Shown: positions 32,113-43,706 of the stretch, in pieces
How positions within the stretch are numbered: the first letter of the stretch is position 1
Layout: every line of letters starts with the position of its first letter
From: Cycas panzhihuaensis
Taxonomy: Eukaryota > Cycadophyta
DNA: 64,000 bases
NCBI GenBank assembly: GCA_023213395.1
Contig: CM041465.1
Span: forward strand, 149,737,741 to 149,801,740
Reading direction: 5' to 3'
Notes under the pieces: model-generated
The model's input: the letters and a program-made list of their open reading frames with translations, nothing else
What the model was told of the DNA's origin: nothing
Database searches by the model: none
Program-made: the position numbers and the translations under genes

Positions 32113-34870
32113 TGGATGCGTATCTATGGGATGGTCACTATGCTCGACAAGAATGAGGATAGTCAACAGTTGATGTTGATGGTGTGGATGAGATCTTATA
32201 AGCAAAGGGAATACCACACAGGGCATCCGTGCGCCAAAGCACGAGTTTGAGACTCACGAATGGCACCCAACTACCTTAGAGTAGCTTTCAATCTGAAAGG
32301 AAGAGCGCATGCAAGGGTTATCCTAGATGGACTCGAGAGGAAGGTCCTCCCACCCTTGGATGGCCAGAAGGGAGAAGAGGAATCCTCGATGGGTTTTCCT
32401 ATGATGAAGGAAAACTAAGGCGGCAGGATATAGGCAGAATACCTAAGATGAATGTGGGTAAGATTCCCTGGTTTACTTGGCCAAGACAAATATAACTAGG
32501 GGGAATAGCAAAGGGATGAACTAAAGACAACTCTCCTTTTCTCTCTCTTTCACTCAATATGCAAAGGACAAGAGAAAACAAAAGGAAGTGTAAATGTTTC
32601 GTATGCAAGAAAACAAGCTAGATGGGATACATTTATGGGTGTTTTTGAGATGAATAGGAAAAAGGAGGGAGGGATATATTTCCTACTATGCCTTTTCCTA
32701 TGAAAGAAAATAAGCATGCAACGTTCTTATGTAAAAGATGCAAGCGGCTAATTGATTTCCCCTTTTACTCTTATGTGGCATATTAGACCAATATAATAGA
32801 TTTTATATGAAAGTAAAAAAGGGAAAGAGGTGATGGAAGAGAGGGATGAAGCATACCTAGAAAGCGTGGTAGTTAATGAAAGACCTCGCTCGTGCGCAAC
32901 GTGCACCCTCTCGCCAATCGGTTGATGTGTGACCAAGGTTGATGTGAAAGACAGGGGCTTCCTTACCTTCCCCTTGTAAGAGATAATTGAACAGAAAAGA
33001 TAAGAGAAACTGACGAAGCAGAAGAGAAAAGGAGGGTAAAGGCTTACTAGGAACCAAACGCCATTTCCCTTCATGGATGTTGCTTCAGACCTACATACAC
33101 AAGGGTTTCCTCCCTTCCAAGAAGGGCCTGCAAGAAGACTATGTGTATGCAAATAAATGTATGTGAATGCTTAAAACATTATATTTAAATTAGAGTAACT
33201 ACTGCTGCAAACAACTCAAATCCCCTCAAGTAAACCAAATATATCAAGCAAGAAAAAGCAAAGGGCAGGCTCAGGATGGTAAAACCCTCCACTAAAGTTC
33301 TCCATGCAGCCTTTAGGTATAGTAAAGTAGGGGAATATGAGAGTTTATGGACAACCAACAAACATGAGAGGGTATGGAACAAGATGTTGGAGAGGTACCA
33401 AGGTAACAGAGTCACTATGGTTAGCGATCCATCACACAAGTCTCACCACAAACCCTAAGGGATACTGGAAAAAGTAAGGAGGCCCAAAAGAGGGGCATGT
33501 AGGCTTGGAACCAGTGCAGCAAGGGCTACGTATGCTAAGATCCAGCGCAAGCCAAGACACCATCTTCTCCTAATTAGCCCAAGAAAAGCATGGAAGTAGG
33601 AGAAGAAAGACAGGAAGGCGATTGCCCTTGGGGAGTAGGTTTGAATGGTATGGATCCCGCCTTACTCCCTTCACCCAGCCTTTATGAGCCTTCTCACGCT
33701 ACTTTCTTAAGGAAAAACCAATGAAAAAATGGTGAAAACCTGAGAGTACAAAGCTAAACCCAAAGAAGACAACCTCATCTACAACCAAATGGAAAGAGAA
33801 CAAGAAAATATGCTTGAAAGTAAGACTAATGTGGAAAGAACACATACAAAACTTTGAAAATAAGACTAATGGTACCTGCTAGGCTAAGTCTAGGGTAAAT
33901 TTGCCCCTGCAACCAGCGAGAAAGAGGAGTTCCTGCAAGGTTTACAAGAGTTTTCCCTAAGGACAGCTGTAGAAGACACTTGGTTAAGCATATTTGGAGG
34001 AGAACCACAAAAATCCTGCTTGAAAGAGCCTGGAGGAGAGTCTCCCACTATGGAAGAGTGTTGTTGCAGTGTGTTCGAAATGGAGCAAAGAAGAAACATA
34101 GAGTTGCAGGTGCACCTGTAGAAGAGAAGAGGAGAAGAGCAAAAACGCAGCAACAGAAAGTTGAGTTAGAGAGCCAAGAGATCTAAAATGATGGTCTTTT
34201 TGGGTTTTATACCCATATCAACCCTAATCGAGTGTTTAGGGCACAAATAGGGCTGAGTTAGGTGAGTGGCCACGTGGCAATTCCACAAAAAAGGTAAGAA
34301 TTACCACGAAAGATTTAAAAAATAAGTTGCAACAATCGCACCGTAATAAACTTTGCGGTACCTCTTAGTTTACAGCAGTGTGGGACCAGGAAGCCAAAAT
34401 GGCCATAGTTAAGGTTTTGGGAGCCCTAAAAAGTGATGTGGCAGGTCTAGGAGGGGCTAGCCCTCCTGCCTAGGTGGCTAGGGATGGTCCGGAAGGCATG
34501 TGGACAGGGCCAAATGAAGCATCTAAGGATAGGATTCCAAGAAAGGTCATGATATGAGCATAGGGTCAAGGTATGAGCAGGTCATATGAGTCAGGTAAGG
34601 CTTGAGGCAACGTGGAGGGTCGTAGAGTGCCATGGGTATACCTACCTTGCGGAAAGGTAGGTATCATAGGTTGTTATAGGCTCATAATATGACAAGCAGC
34701 ATGATTAAGCAGCAGATGCAAGGCGATCATACAAGTGAAGTAAATAGTCTTGTAGTGAGGCAATACTTCTATCAAACTTTCCAAAGAAATAATAAAAGTG
34801 AAAAGGGAGAAGCATACCTATGCTTACCTAGGTTGACATGTCTGTATCCATTCCTAATAGTTGAGAAACA
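32113..34870 (-). repeat. Element B 3' LTR (2758 bp)
   Basis: TGGATGCGTA to GTTGAGAAACA on the + strand. The sense TATA box is at 34205-34211. One copy of the 20-bp GTAAACTTTG motif lies near 34346, against three in the other LTR. Confidence 0.9.
34205..34211 (-). promoter_or_regulatory. TATA box in element B 3' LTR
   Basis: TATAAAA on the sense strand, at the same place in the 5' LTR. Confidence 0.6.
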
Positions 34871-34884
34871 CTGCCCCCTTGGCA
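34871..34884 (-). other. Polypurine tract of element B
   Basis: CCAAGGGGGCAG on the sense strand, directly before TGTTTCTC, identical to that of element A. Confidence 0.8.
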
Positions 34885-35289
34885 GCAGAGCCTCACTGCT
34901 AGGAGGCATGATGTGATGGTGAATGCTGGCAACAAAACTATCATTAGCACATGCATATATATATACAATCATGATAACAACTAAGAGCTAAAGGTGTCAA
35001 CAAGTGTCATAGCGGAATACATGGATATGAGGACAGGGGCAGAGGCAACATACGGGCTATGTATGTGCCACCCAAGAATTAACCGGAAGCTAAGAAGGAT
35101 AAGGGGGCTGCCCCATCGTCAAAGTACAAAGAGAAGTGTATGATGATATCAAGAGAAAAGGGTAAATGAGAAAACCTAAGAGTCACCATAGTTTAACCTC
35201 ATTAATAGATAGTTTTCGGATGTGCAAATAGATTGCAAAGTAAGATGCAAGATAACCTGAGTCTTGGGCGCCAGGGTGACCGGGCAAGT

Positions 35290-35713
35290 CTCAAAGGCGG
35301 TCAGCAAGAAGAGGAAGGCGACGCTCAAGGATGAAGTGAACAAGGCCGTCTGCCTTAGCGTTGAGGGCTTGAGGGATGTGTCGGATGTCAACAGACTGAA
35401 AATGAGCTAGTAAGGACCTAGTCATTGAGGCGAGGGCTCCCAAGCATGGGCATCACACCTAGTAAACCTGGGTGAGATGGGACACCACCACCTGGGAGTC
35501 ACAAAGAAGAACAATAGGTCCCAGATGGAAACAGAGTGCATCAGTGAGGGCTTTGATAATGGCTGTGTACTCCACTTCATTATTGGTGGCCTCTAAGAGG
35601 AAAATTCTGGACCACAACAAATCATGTCTGAAAGGACTGCAGAGAATCCACGCGGTGGCAGAAGGTCCAGGATTACCATGGCTTCCATTGTCGATAAAGA
35701 TGTAGAGAGTCAT
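35290..35713 (-). pseudogene. Archaeal-type RNase H (aRH) of element B
   Basis: The counterpart of the element A enzyme, with the same start codon position. It reads MTLYIFIDNGSHGNPGP (Asp kept, following Gly changed to Asn), TNNEVEYTAI (Glu), LLCDSQVVVSHL (Asp). After a stop and frameshift near 35455, HIPQALNAKADGLVHFIL carries the fourth Asp. All four catalytic residues remain. Lies head-to-head with the PMD gene that starts at 36418. Confidence 0.85.
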
Positions 35714-36250
35714 AGGGAAAGTAAAATGTCTTGGTAGGGAAAATATACGATAATGTGAGAGTCAAAGTAAAAGAGGCTCATATAGCAAGCGATAAGTAGC
35801 CATGAATGGTAGGAGGACCTAGTAATGAGGCTACCTAAGGACAAGAGTAGGCTATCTGACCACTAACTGAGAGCCGGCAGCAAAATGGCACCCTGGGATG
35901 CCAAAGGCTGCTTAAGAAAGCAAAGAATGACTCTGAATGGGGGTAGCATTCCCTTTAGAGACCCCAGGGGTAGGAATGGGCTGCAAAAATGAGTCTAGGA
36001 TGGCAAAACGAACCAAACGAGTATAAACTCAGGCATGCACGGGAGCAGCACGTAAAATGAGACAAAAGGGCCTTGGAAAAGATGCGTCAGGGAGGCACCA
36101 TTAATGCATCCGAAGGGATGAGTGGAAACAAAAGCTAGGGAAGCACAATGGGAAACAGGGCTAGAAGGTAAAGATGATCAGGGATGAGAGATGATCTCGA
36201 TGGCTATCGCAAAATTTGAAATAGAGAGAGTGCCCGTCAGGACCCCCACC

Positions 36251-36257
36251 TATATAA
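36251..36257 (+). promoter_or_regulatory. TATA box of the antisense PMD gene, element B
   Basis: TATATAA within CCTATATAAGG, 167 bp upstream of the ATG at 36418, the same spacing as in element A. Confidence 0.7.
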
Positions 36258-36417
36258 GGAAAATCGATGAAAACCAGATTCATTTTCACGGGCTCTCAAA
36301 TGAATCTGGAGCCTTTTCCCTACACAGCGGAGTACCACCTGACTTGAAAGACATACGGAGAGATATTTGACTATTGGATCGAAGCTAGGAGATAGTCATT
36401 GGGACCGCAGGGACGAG

Positions 36418-38188
36418 ATGGCAACTACTCGACCAGATCCAGTGAGTGGATCTTCAAAACCAAGTCCCATCTCATGATTTGAAGTTTATTACTTTTTATA
36501 GATTTTGTGTAGTTTTTTAGGCCCTATATGGGCGTGAAGTAGTCTTTAGGAGTCCAAATTAGACCCAAGGAAAGGTGAGATCGGGGCATTAGGCAGCGCT
36601 GATCCCAATGGGCCTAACTATGGCCCACTTTGGGAAATATTTTAGGTTTTTTTGGCGGAAAACCCCCCGTTTTGGGGGGGTGGTATTCACACCATGGAAA
36701 AGATCACGGTGTCATGATCTTTGTCGTGGGGCCTCAATCGCCATGGGACCCAGGCCAAACTCTGCAGTACCGCGAAGTTTGGCATGATGTAAAGCTAGAA
36801 CTGCCAAAAAAAGAAGAGGGGGACCCACAGGCCCCCAAATCTCGATCGAATGAGGTCAAGAGACAATCGAGAGGATGAGGAGTGAGGATAAGTCAAAGTC
36901 TGACTTAATCTGTGGCATTTTATAGGTTGTGACTACATTGGAGAACTATAAAAACATAGGTATGGATATGCTTAGCTTCATAGAGATGATGTCATGGGAA
37001 GATAGGCAGATACTATCGAGATGTGGCCTACTAAAGGTCACCAGGACACCCTAGTACACATCAGATCAGAGGTTGCTAGTAGATATAGTGTCCCACTAGG
37101 ATAGATGGAGGTGCATTTTCCACCTACCCCAAGTAAGGGATGTATTAGTGACACCTGGAGATATTAGGAGGATACTAGGAGTACTGGTAACAGGGAGGCC
37201 GGTGATACTAAGAGTGTTGCCTAACAATGAGGCAGCACACAGGGAGTCTACCACATTCTTTACAGGCTCAGACAAGTGGGAGAGGTGAGGAATACCTCTC
37301 TAGAGCATGGTTATGTCTGAGATTCCTCATGTGAGGATGTTGATCACGTTGTGCGTTCTATTTCGGATATCTTGGAAACAGAACTATAGGGGCATACCGG
37401 GTGGATGGATAGATGGGGTACACCAATACGAGGCAGGAGAGAGGATGGACTGGGCTACCCTCATAGTGGTGAACCTTGTCACACAATTAGAATTCATTTA
37501 GGTAGTAGGAAAGGGCAGTCTGTCATATAGTACCTTACTATAATGCTGGTTCTTTGACCACTTTGGAGCTGTGGCGCTGACAGGGGCATCACACCCTGTC
37601 TTAGAGTGGGCCCTGATGGTACACAGGTGGCAGACTAAGTTCAAAGGGGCCGAGGACCAGGCTCATGTTCATCGCTCAGTGGAGGCCACATCGCTAGACC
37701 TCCTTACCATGACAGTACACGAGTGCATCCGCAGGCGGTGAGGTGGGATAGCGATGATGAGGTAGACAGGGCATGAGTGCCCCGAGGAGATGATGAGGGT
37801 GACAATGGAGGTGATGGGGCAGGACCATCACAAGTTGTAAGAGAGGCAAGTCCATTAGGGACCGCAGGCAGAGGTGCAAATCCATTAGGGATTGCAGGTA
37901 GAGAGGCAGGCCCGTCAGGAGCTGCAGAGGAGGGTAAGGGCCCAGTGACATTAGCCCACAGGTTACAGATTGTTAGAAGATCCAAAGAGTTAGCTGCACT
38001 AGCTAGGAAGAGGAGGGATGCCCCAATAATCGAGGCAATATCTGAGGAAGTACCTGAGGAGGAGGAGATACCTACAGCTAGTTGATTACTCGAGGCAGAG
38101 GCAGTCACCTAAGCAGAGGAGTCGACATCTGCACCAGGTGAGGCATGACCTACTCCTATCGTCGTTTGATTGCCAGATATCTATATCT

Positions 38189-38248
<60 letters not shown>

Positions 38249-38865
38249 TTTGATTTAGATTTGATACATGTATGGACACGTACTAATACATGACATGCTG
38301 GATTGCAGGTATAGTAGACATTCAAAGATTGGTGGAGGAGGTAGTCTGGGAGGTATTTCCCCGGGCCTACACAGAGGGACAGCCTCCCATCCAGGCAAGT
38401 GATGAGCCCAGATTGGCAGGCGCCCACACAGCAGCATTCACCCCATTGGTAAGGGTGAGAGACATATAGATGGCAGAGTTAGATACTACCCAAGCTCAGA
38501 GGGATGCTCTACAGAGTCGGTTACAGGTATTAGAGGCTCATGGAGGAGCTGAAGGGGATACAGAGAGCCGCGTCAGACTAGTAGTGATGGAGGAGCATCT
38601 CAGAGGGATGGAGGAGAGGCTCTGCAGTGTGGAGACTGATCGAGATCATATCCAGACCCAATATGATCAACTGGTAGATGAGGTGGCATCAAGGTCGACG
38701 AGGAGCAGGACACATACCCACACAGTGGCGACGACCCCAAGGAGACCACTAGATGAGGAGAGTGAGGTTGGAGGCTCCCAGAGACTGAGGAGGAGTCTAG
38801 GAGTGATGTGGTCCCCACGAGAGGGATCACATCGACCAAGAGATGATGCCCTAGGGGCAGGGTAG
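36418..38865 (+). pseudogene. Antisense three-exon PMD/coiled-coil gene, element B
   Basis: Exon 1 is 36418-36441 (MATTRPDP, donor GTGAGT). Exon 2 is 36926-38137 (acceptor TATAG, donor GTGAGG). Exon 3 is 38309-38865 (acceptor TTGCAG). Splice positions and phases match element A. Exon 2 has a better preserved PMD C-terminal half (FRISWKQNYRGIPGGW, LSYSTLL, CWFFDHFGAVA, ALMVHRWQTKF) but one frameshift near 37737 and several stops. Exon 3 has one stop (ATA TAG; TGG in A) and then an open 131-residue coiled coil: Glu/Arg/Leu-rich, LQSRLQVLEAHGG, EEHLRGMEERLCSVE, ending in an Arg/Ser/Thr-rich tail. Intron 2 holds microsatellites. Function unknown. Confidence 0.8.
38176..38248. repeat. Compound microsatellite in intron 2 of the element B PMD gene
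   Basis: (ATCTAT)n followed by (AT)n and (AG)n. This largely explains why intron 2 is 171 bp here and 111 bp in element A. Confidence 0.9.
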
Positions 38866-39603
38866 CCGTAGAGCAGTATATAGGAGTTTTGTTTTAGATA
38901 GGGGAAAGCACGGACCTCCAGGGAGTCACCATATATAGTCGCATGATTGCACCCTCCCTGCAAGGACACTAGCTTCTCATAGATGATGTACCATACCATT
39001 TGTATGACAAAATACATGATTATTTTGATGTACATAGACAGGGTGATTGATACCCCATTTGATGTATGATGATTTGTATCATAATATGTGATGGATGAAG
39101 TGTATGTTTTATTTATACATTTGTGTATGTGTATGTGTATGAGGGTGCATAGATGCACGAGGATATGATTGATGATGTTTTGAGTCGATCATTGTATGAT
39201 TTTTGTGTTATGGCATTTGTTTAAGTTATGGACATTTCCTTTCATGCAGGGCCATATTCCTAGCAAGGGCACACACGATCACCATGGGTAGCGGTGATAA
39301 ATATATGTGAAGCTAGGAAATAGGACAGCACACATATCCATATGGGAGCATAGTAGGATATACAAAGAAAATGCCAATAGGAGGGGAGTGACAACACTCC
39401 AGAGCGTTATCCCAATTGGGGGATGCCCAAATAGGAGGACAAGGTCCCAAGAGGAATGGGAAAAAGGGTTCTGCGGAAGGAATAAAAAAGGAATAAGAGG
39501 GCCACCCTAAGCTATCATTCCACCTATGGCTAGGAGGAATGGGAACAAGCTTAGGATGGTAGTTTAGGCTCATTTCATAGCATGGAAAAGGGTAACAAAG
39601 AAA
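38866..39603. other. Non-coding region between PMD gene and integrase ends, element B
   Basis: Matches 21851-22492 of element A. No coding frame is seen. Confidence 0.5.
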
Positions 39604-40690
39604 TCATGTGTAGAATTTCTTGAGGAATTTCTCGTTAACGACTTTCTCAAATTCAAGGCCCTCTAAGGTGGCAATCCTATAGGCGTCGTTATCGAGTCTC
39701 TCGAGAACGACAAAGGGACCGATCAATTTGGGCCTAAATTTGGTCAAGCGATCGTGAAGCTATTCCAACTTGAGGACTTGGTCCCCAGGGTACAGAGGAT
39801 GGGAATGAAGGTGTTTATCATAGGTCCTTTGTGAGCAGGCCTTAGATAAAAGGTTAGCCTTGTAGGTGGCTAAACATCTCTCATCCGAGGCTTCGAGGTC
39901 TAAGAGGCAAGCCTGGCAGATAGACTCCTCATCAATAAGGCCTCCAAGGGATACTCGTAGAGAGGGGATCTCCACTTCCAATGGGAGTACCACCTCAGTC
40001 CTGTAAACTAGGGAGAATGGGGTCATTCCTATAGCAACACAGATAGAGGTACGGTAGGCCCATAAGGCAGAAGGGAGCTAGAGGTGCCAATCTTTCTAAG
40101 ATTGAGCAACGGTTTTCTTTAAGATGTTGATAAGAGCTTTATTGAATGATTCAACTTGACCATTGGCTTTTGGGTAATAAGGAGACAAGATTTTGTGAGA
40201 TATTTTAAATTTCTTACAAAGTTCATCCATCTCCTGATTATAAAACGGGGTTCCATTATCAGTAATCAAGATGTCAGGAATCCTAAAGTGGTAAATGATG
40301 TGCTGGTAGATGAAAGTAGATATCGTCTTACCAGGGGTAGTGGTCAAAGGGATGGCCTCTGCCCACTTAGTAAAGTACTCTGTGGCAGTCAAGATAAACT
40401 TGTGCTATGACGAAGAAGGTAGAAATATGGCCCCGATGAGGTTTAGATCCCACTGGGAAAAGGGGCATGGAGAAACGATAGGATGAAGGGCCTTGGAAGG
40501 CACGTGGGAGATGTTGGCATGCTCTTGACATCGCTGACATCTCAAGGCATAGGCATGGGCATCCTTAAAGAGGGATGACCAATAGTAGCCCATATAGAGG
40601 ATCCTTTGGGCCATGGATTGGCCCCCAAAGTGGCCCCTGCAAATACCATGGTGGCATTTACAAAGTATCTGGTCTGCTTCATCAGTAGTG
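39604..40690 (-). pseudogene. Element B integrase
   Basis: Same domain order as in A. Zinc-binding region at about 40520-40690 (CHHGICRGHFGG and CQRCQEH). The core keeps ITDNGTPF and NGQVESFNKA with the D35E spacing. The first Asp motif reads WDLNLIG where A has WGLDLIG, so the catalytic Asp is Asn. Stops at about 40094 and 39760 divide the frame. C-terminal YPGDQVLKLE and KFLKKFYT end at 39604. Confidence 0.88.
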
Positions 40691-40739
40691 ACGCAATGGA
40701 GGAGGATCCATCAAAGGATCTTTTGTATAATACTTCGTT

Positions 40740-41420
40740 TATGAGAAAGTATTACCTAGTAGAGGTCTGGATATGAGACCTAACCTTGTTACTAGCCTCA
40801 AGGCGGTACTGCTCTTATGTGAGGTACCGCACGATGTCACCATACCACTCATTATCAATGAGTGGACAGGAAAGAATACCCTGAATGGTCAAGATAGACT
40901 CATCAGGAAGAGAATCATCAGTAGGGGCATAAAACAAGTTAGGGATGGGGGTGTCTGTGAGTTGTTCTACCACTACCATCTCTTTCTTCGATTTCCTATT
41001 GATGATATGGAGATCAAATTCCTGAAGAAGGATGGCCCAATGACTGGCCCTACCTGTCAGGTCAGAACGAGTAAGTAGATTGCATAAGGGATCAGATTGA
41101 ACGATCACCTTGGTAGTGTTACCAAGCAAGTAGTGTCTATACTTCTTGGTTGCATGAACCAAGGAGAGGCATTCCTTCTCGGTTGGAGAATAGTTGAGTT
41201 CGACAGCCACGAGGGTGTGACTGATGAAGTAAATGGCCCTCTTTACTCCCAAATCATCCTCCTAAGTGATCATAGCACCCAAGGACTCATCAGTTGCTAA
41301 GGTATAAAGAATGAATGGCCTATTGAAGTAAGGGGGCACCAATGTTGGAGTGGAAGTAAGGGCTTCCTTAAGTCCTTCGAAGTCTTATTGGGCCTTAGCA
41401 GACCAAACAAACGGGGCTCC
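40740..41420 (-). pseudogene. Element B first (gypsy-type) RNase H
   Basis: RAIYFISHTL, NYSPTEKECLSLVHATKK, KVIVQSDPLCNLL and GRASHWAILLQEF are readable at 40815-41252. The second acidic Glu and third Asp are kept. The first Asp region, before 41252, lies across a stop. Confidence 0.8.
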
Positions 41421-41499
41421 CTTCTTTAATAGGTTTGTAATGGGTTTGGTGTTCACAGTGAAATTTGCCAGGAAACACCTAAAGAAACTGAGTCTACCT

Positions 41500-42406
41500 A
41501 GAAATGACTTGATCTATCATTGAGTTCTAGGTGACGATATGTCAAGTATCACCTTGACTTTGTCAGGGTCAATTCAAATTCCTTGATTTGACACAAGGAA
41601 CCTAAGAAGTTTTCTAGAAGTAATGGCTAATACGTATTTAAGTGGGTTAAGACTCACATGGTACTTGCGACATCACATGAAGATGGCCTGCAAGTCTGAA
41701 GGGTGATGGGATCTAATATGTGAGAGACCCATCATGTCATCCATGAAGACCTCCAACATGTTATTGATAAGGTCATGGAAGATAAAATGCATCGCCCTTT
41801 GGTAGGTAGCGCCTACAGTTTTTAGTCTGAAGGGTATTACCTTGTAGGCAAAGGTACCCCACGGAGTGGTGAAGTCCATCTTATGACGGTCTTCGGGAGA
41901 GATTTAAATCTGGTTGTAACCAGAGAAGTTGTCCATTAAGGAAATGACTTCAAACCCAACAGTTTGATCAATGATCTGATCAATAAAAGGGAGTGGGAAG
42001 TTATCTTTAGGACATGCATTGTTGATATCATGGAAATCAACGCATATCTAGATGGTCTCATTCTTTTTAGCAATGGGGACGATGTTGGACACCCATATAG
42101 GGTAGTCAATAAAAATAATGAGCCTAGCATCCAGAAGTTTCTCAACCTCCATCTTGACAATGACTGAGAGTTTAAGATTGAGAGGATGTTATTTCTAGCA
42201 CACGAGGTAGGTGCCAGGAATGGTAGTGAGGTTGTGGGTGACAATGGAGGGTTGATTCCCTTCATGTCAGAGTAATCCCATGCGAAAACATCATGGAACT
42301 CCTGGAACAAAAGGGAGTACTCCATTACTTCATCAGGAGAACATTCAACCCCCACCTTAATGACCTTACCGGGGTGAGGATTATGTCCTGGGTTTCCCCC
42401 ATACAC
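41500..42406 (-). pseudogene. Element B reverse transcriptase, frameshifted
   Basis: VFAWDYSDMKGI near 42250, SLMDNFSGYNQI near 41925 and EVFMDDMMG near 41740 place the RT. The catalytic double Asp and the FMDD form are preserved. At least two frameshifts (between about 42230 and 41940) and a CAA-to-TAA stop break it. Confidence 0.85.
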
Positions 42407-42510
42407 ATGGCATTCCCCTCCTCGAAATAGAGGGGGGCAAGGTCGATAGGGAGAGACAGAACATGGGACGGAACTGGGTCGGCAAGTGTGGACCCAATCG
42501 CTAAGACCTT

Positions 42511-43660
42511 CTAGTGGCCAAGCCTATGCTGACCAAAAGGAAGCTTGGGTATAACACCCGCTAAATGTTCAAGTAAAGCCTCATCATCTTTGAAGTAATC
42601 CACCCCGTGGATGACCTTACTTCGAATAGATGAGATGCTAGAGGAAGTAGGAGCGATGGGACCTTGACAGTCAATAGGCTGCCCAACATCCCCAAAAGAC
42701 TCTAAGGGGGAGTTAGGAAGGCACTCCTCGTAAGGAGAAAAAGGAAGTTCCTCAAGGCCATCACCTATGGGGGGTGATAGAGAGGAAGAATCAAGGACCT
42801 GTGGGTCAATGTGTGTGATGACATATGACCTAAGGGGATGACTGGTCTCTCTAGCAAGAGGAGTTCTAGGTTGGGACCTAGAACAAGAAGGGTGGCTCCT
42901 ACTAGTGCAGAGGAAAGAGATAGGGTGAGAAACATCCTCATCCTTGCCATGGGACTCATCATTACTAAACATTACAAGGTACCCATAGCTCCCAACACCA
43001 ATAGGAGCGTAGCGGGTGAGGCTAGAGGAAGAAGATGCAGGATCTCCTTCAAGATGGGATGTATTGGGTATGCCGATAGAGCAAGCCAAGGTATGAGTAG
43101 AAGGGCCTTTATCCCCCTTCATATGACCATGGCTTGCTTGGTTGGTTAGACGAGTTTGTTTAGCAAGTAGGCATTCACAAGAAACGACCCTCATTCGCCC
43201 CTCATGGGCGAACTTGAGTTGCACACAGCAGGTTGAACACACAGCTCCCATCTGATCGAGCCGTGGCCAACCCAAAAGAAGATTATAGTCAATGTCTATA
43301 TCAAGGACTACAATATCATCAAGGACAGTCTTGTCCTAGAGGGTGAGTGGGATTGAAACAGATCCTAATGGAGTCTTTTCGCTATTGTTATAGCCTTGGC
43401 ACTGCCATGGAATAGGTTCTAAGGTAGAAATACCAAGCTCTTGCATAACACGTAAGGGCATGGCATTAATGGAAGAACTATTATCGATAATGATCCTTTG
43501 CAAAGTACAGTCTGGTGTATCAATAGTGATGGTGAAAGGGAAATTCCACTAGCATTCCCTTTCATAAGAAGGAGGAAGGTCTTTAGGGTCAAAGGAAATG
43601 ATGGACTCATGACTTTGGGTGATACCCAAAGCGTGAATAGGCACGTCACCCAATCCTAAA
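42511..43660 (-). pseudogene. Element B protease and acidic linker
   Basis: The protease active site near 43480 reads IIIDNSSSINAMPLRVM: Asp kept, the Gly that should follow is Ser, so probably inactive. The hydrophobic strand DIDYNLLLGWPRLDQMGAV is at about 43225-43285. A 254-residue stretch without stops (42511-43275) then carries an acidic, Ser/Pro-rich linker to RT (NDESHGKDEDVS, SSSLSPPIGDGLEELPF), conserved with A. Confidence 0.78.
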
Positions 43661-43706
43661 TCTTCCAAACAGAGCCTCTGTTGTTAAGGATAACTCCTCA
43701 AGACAT

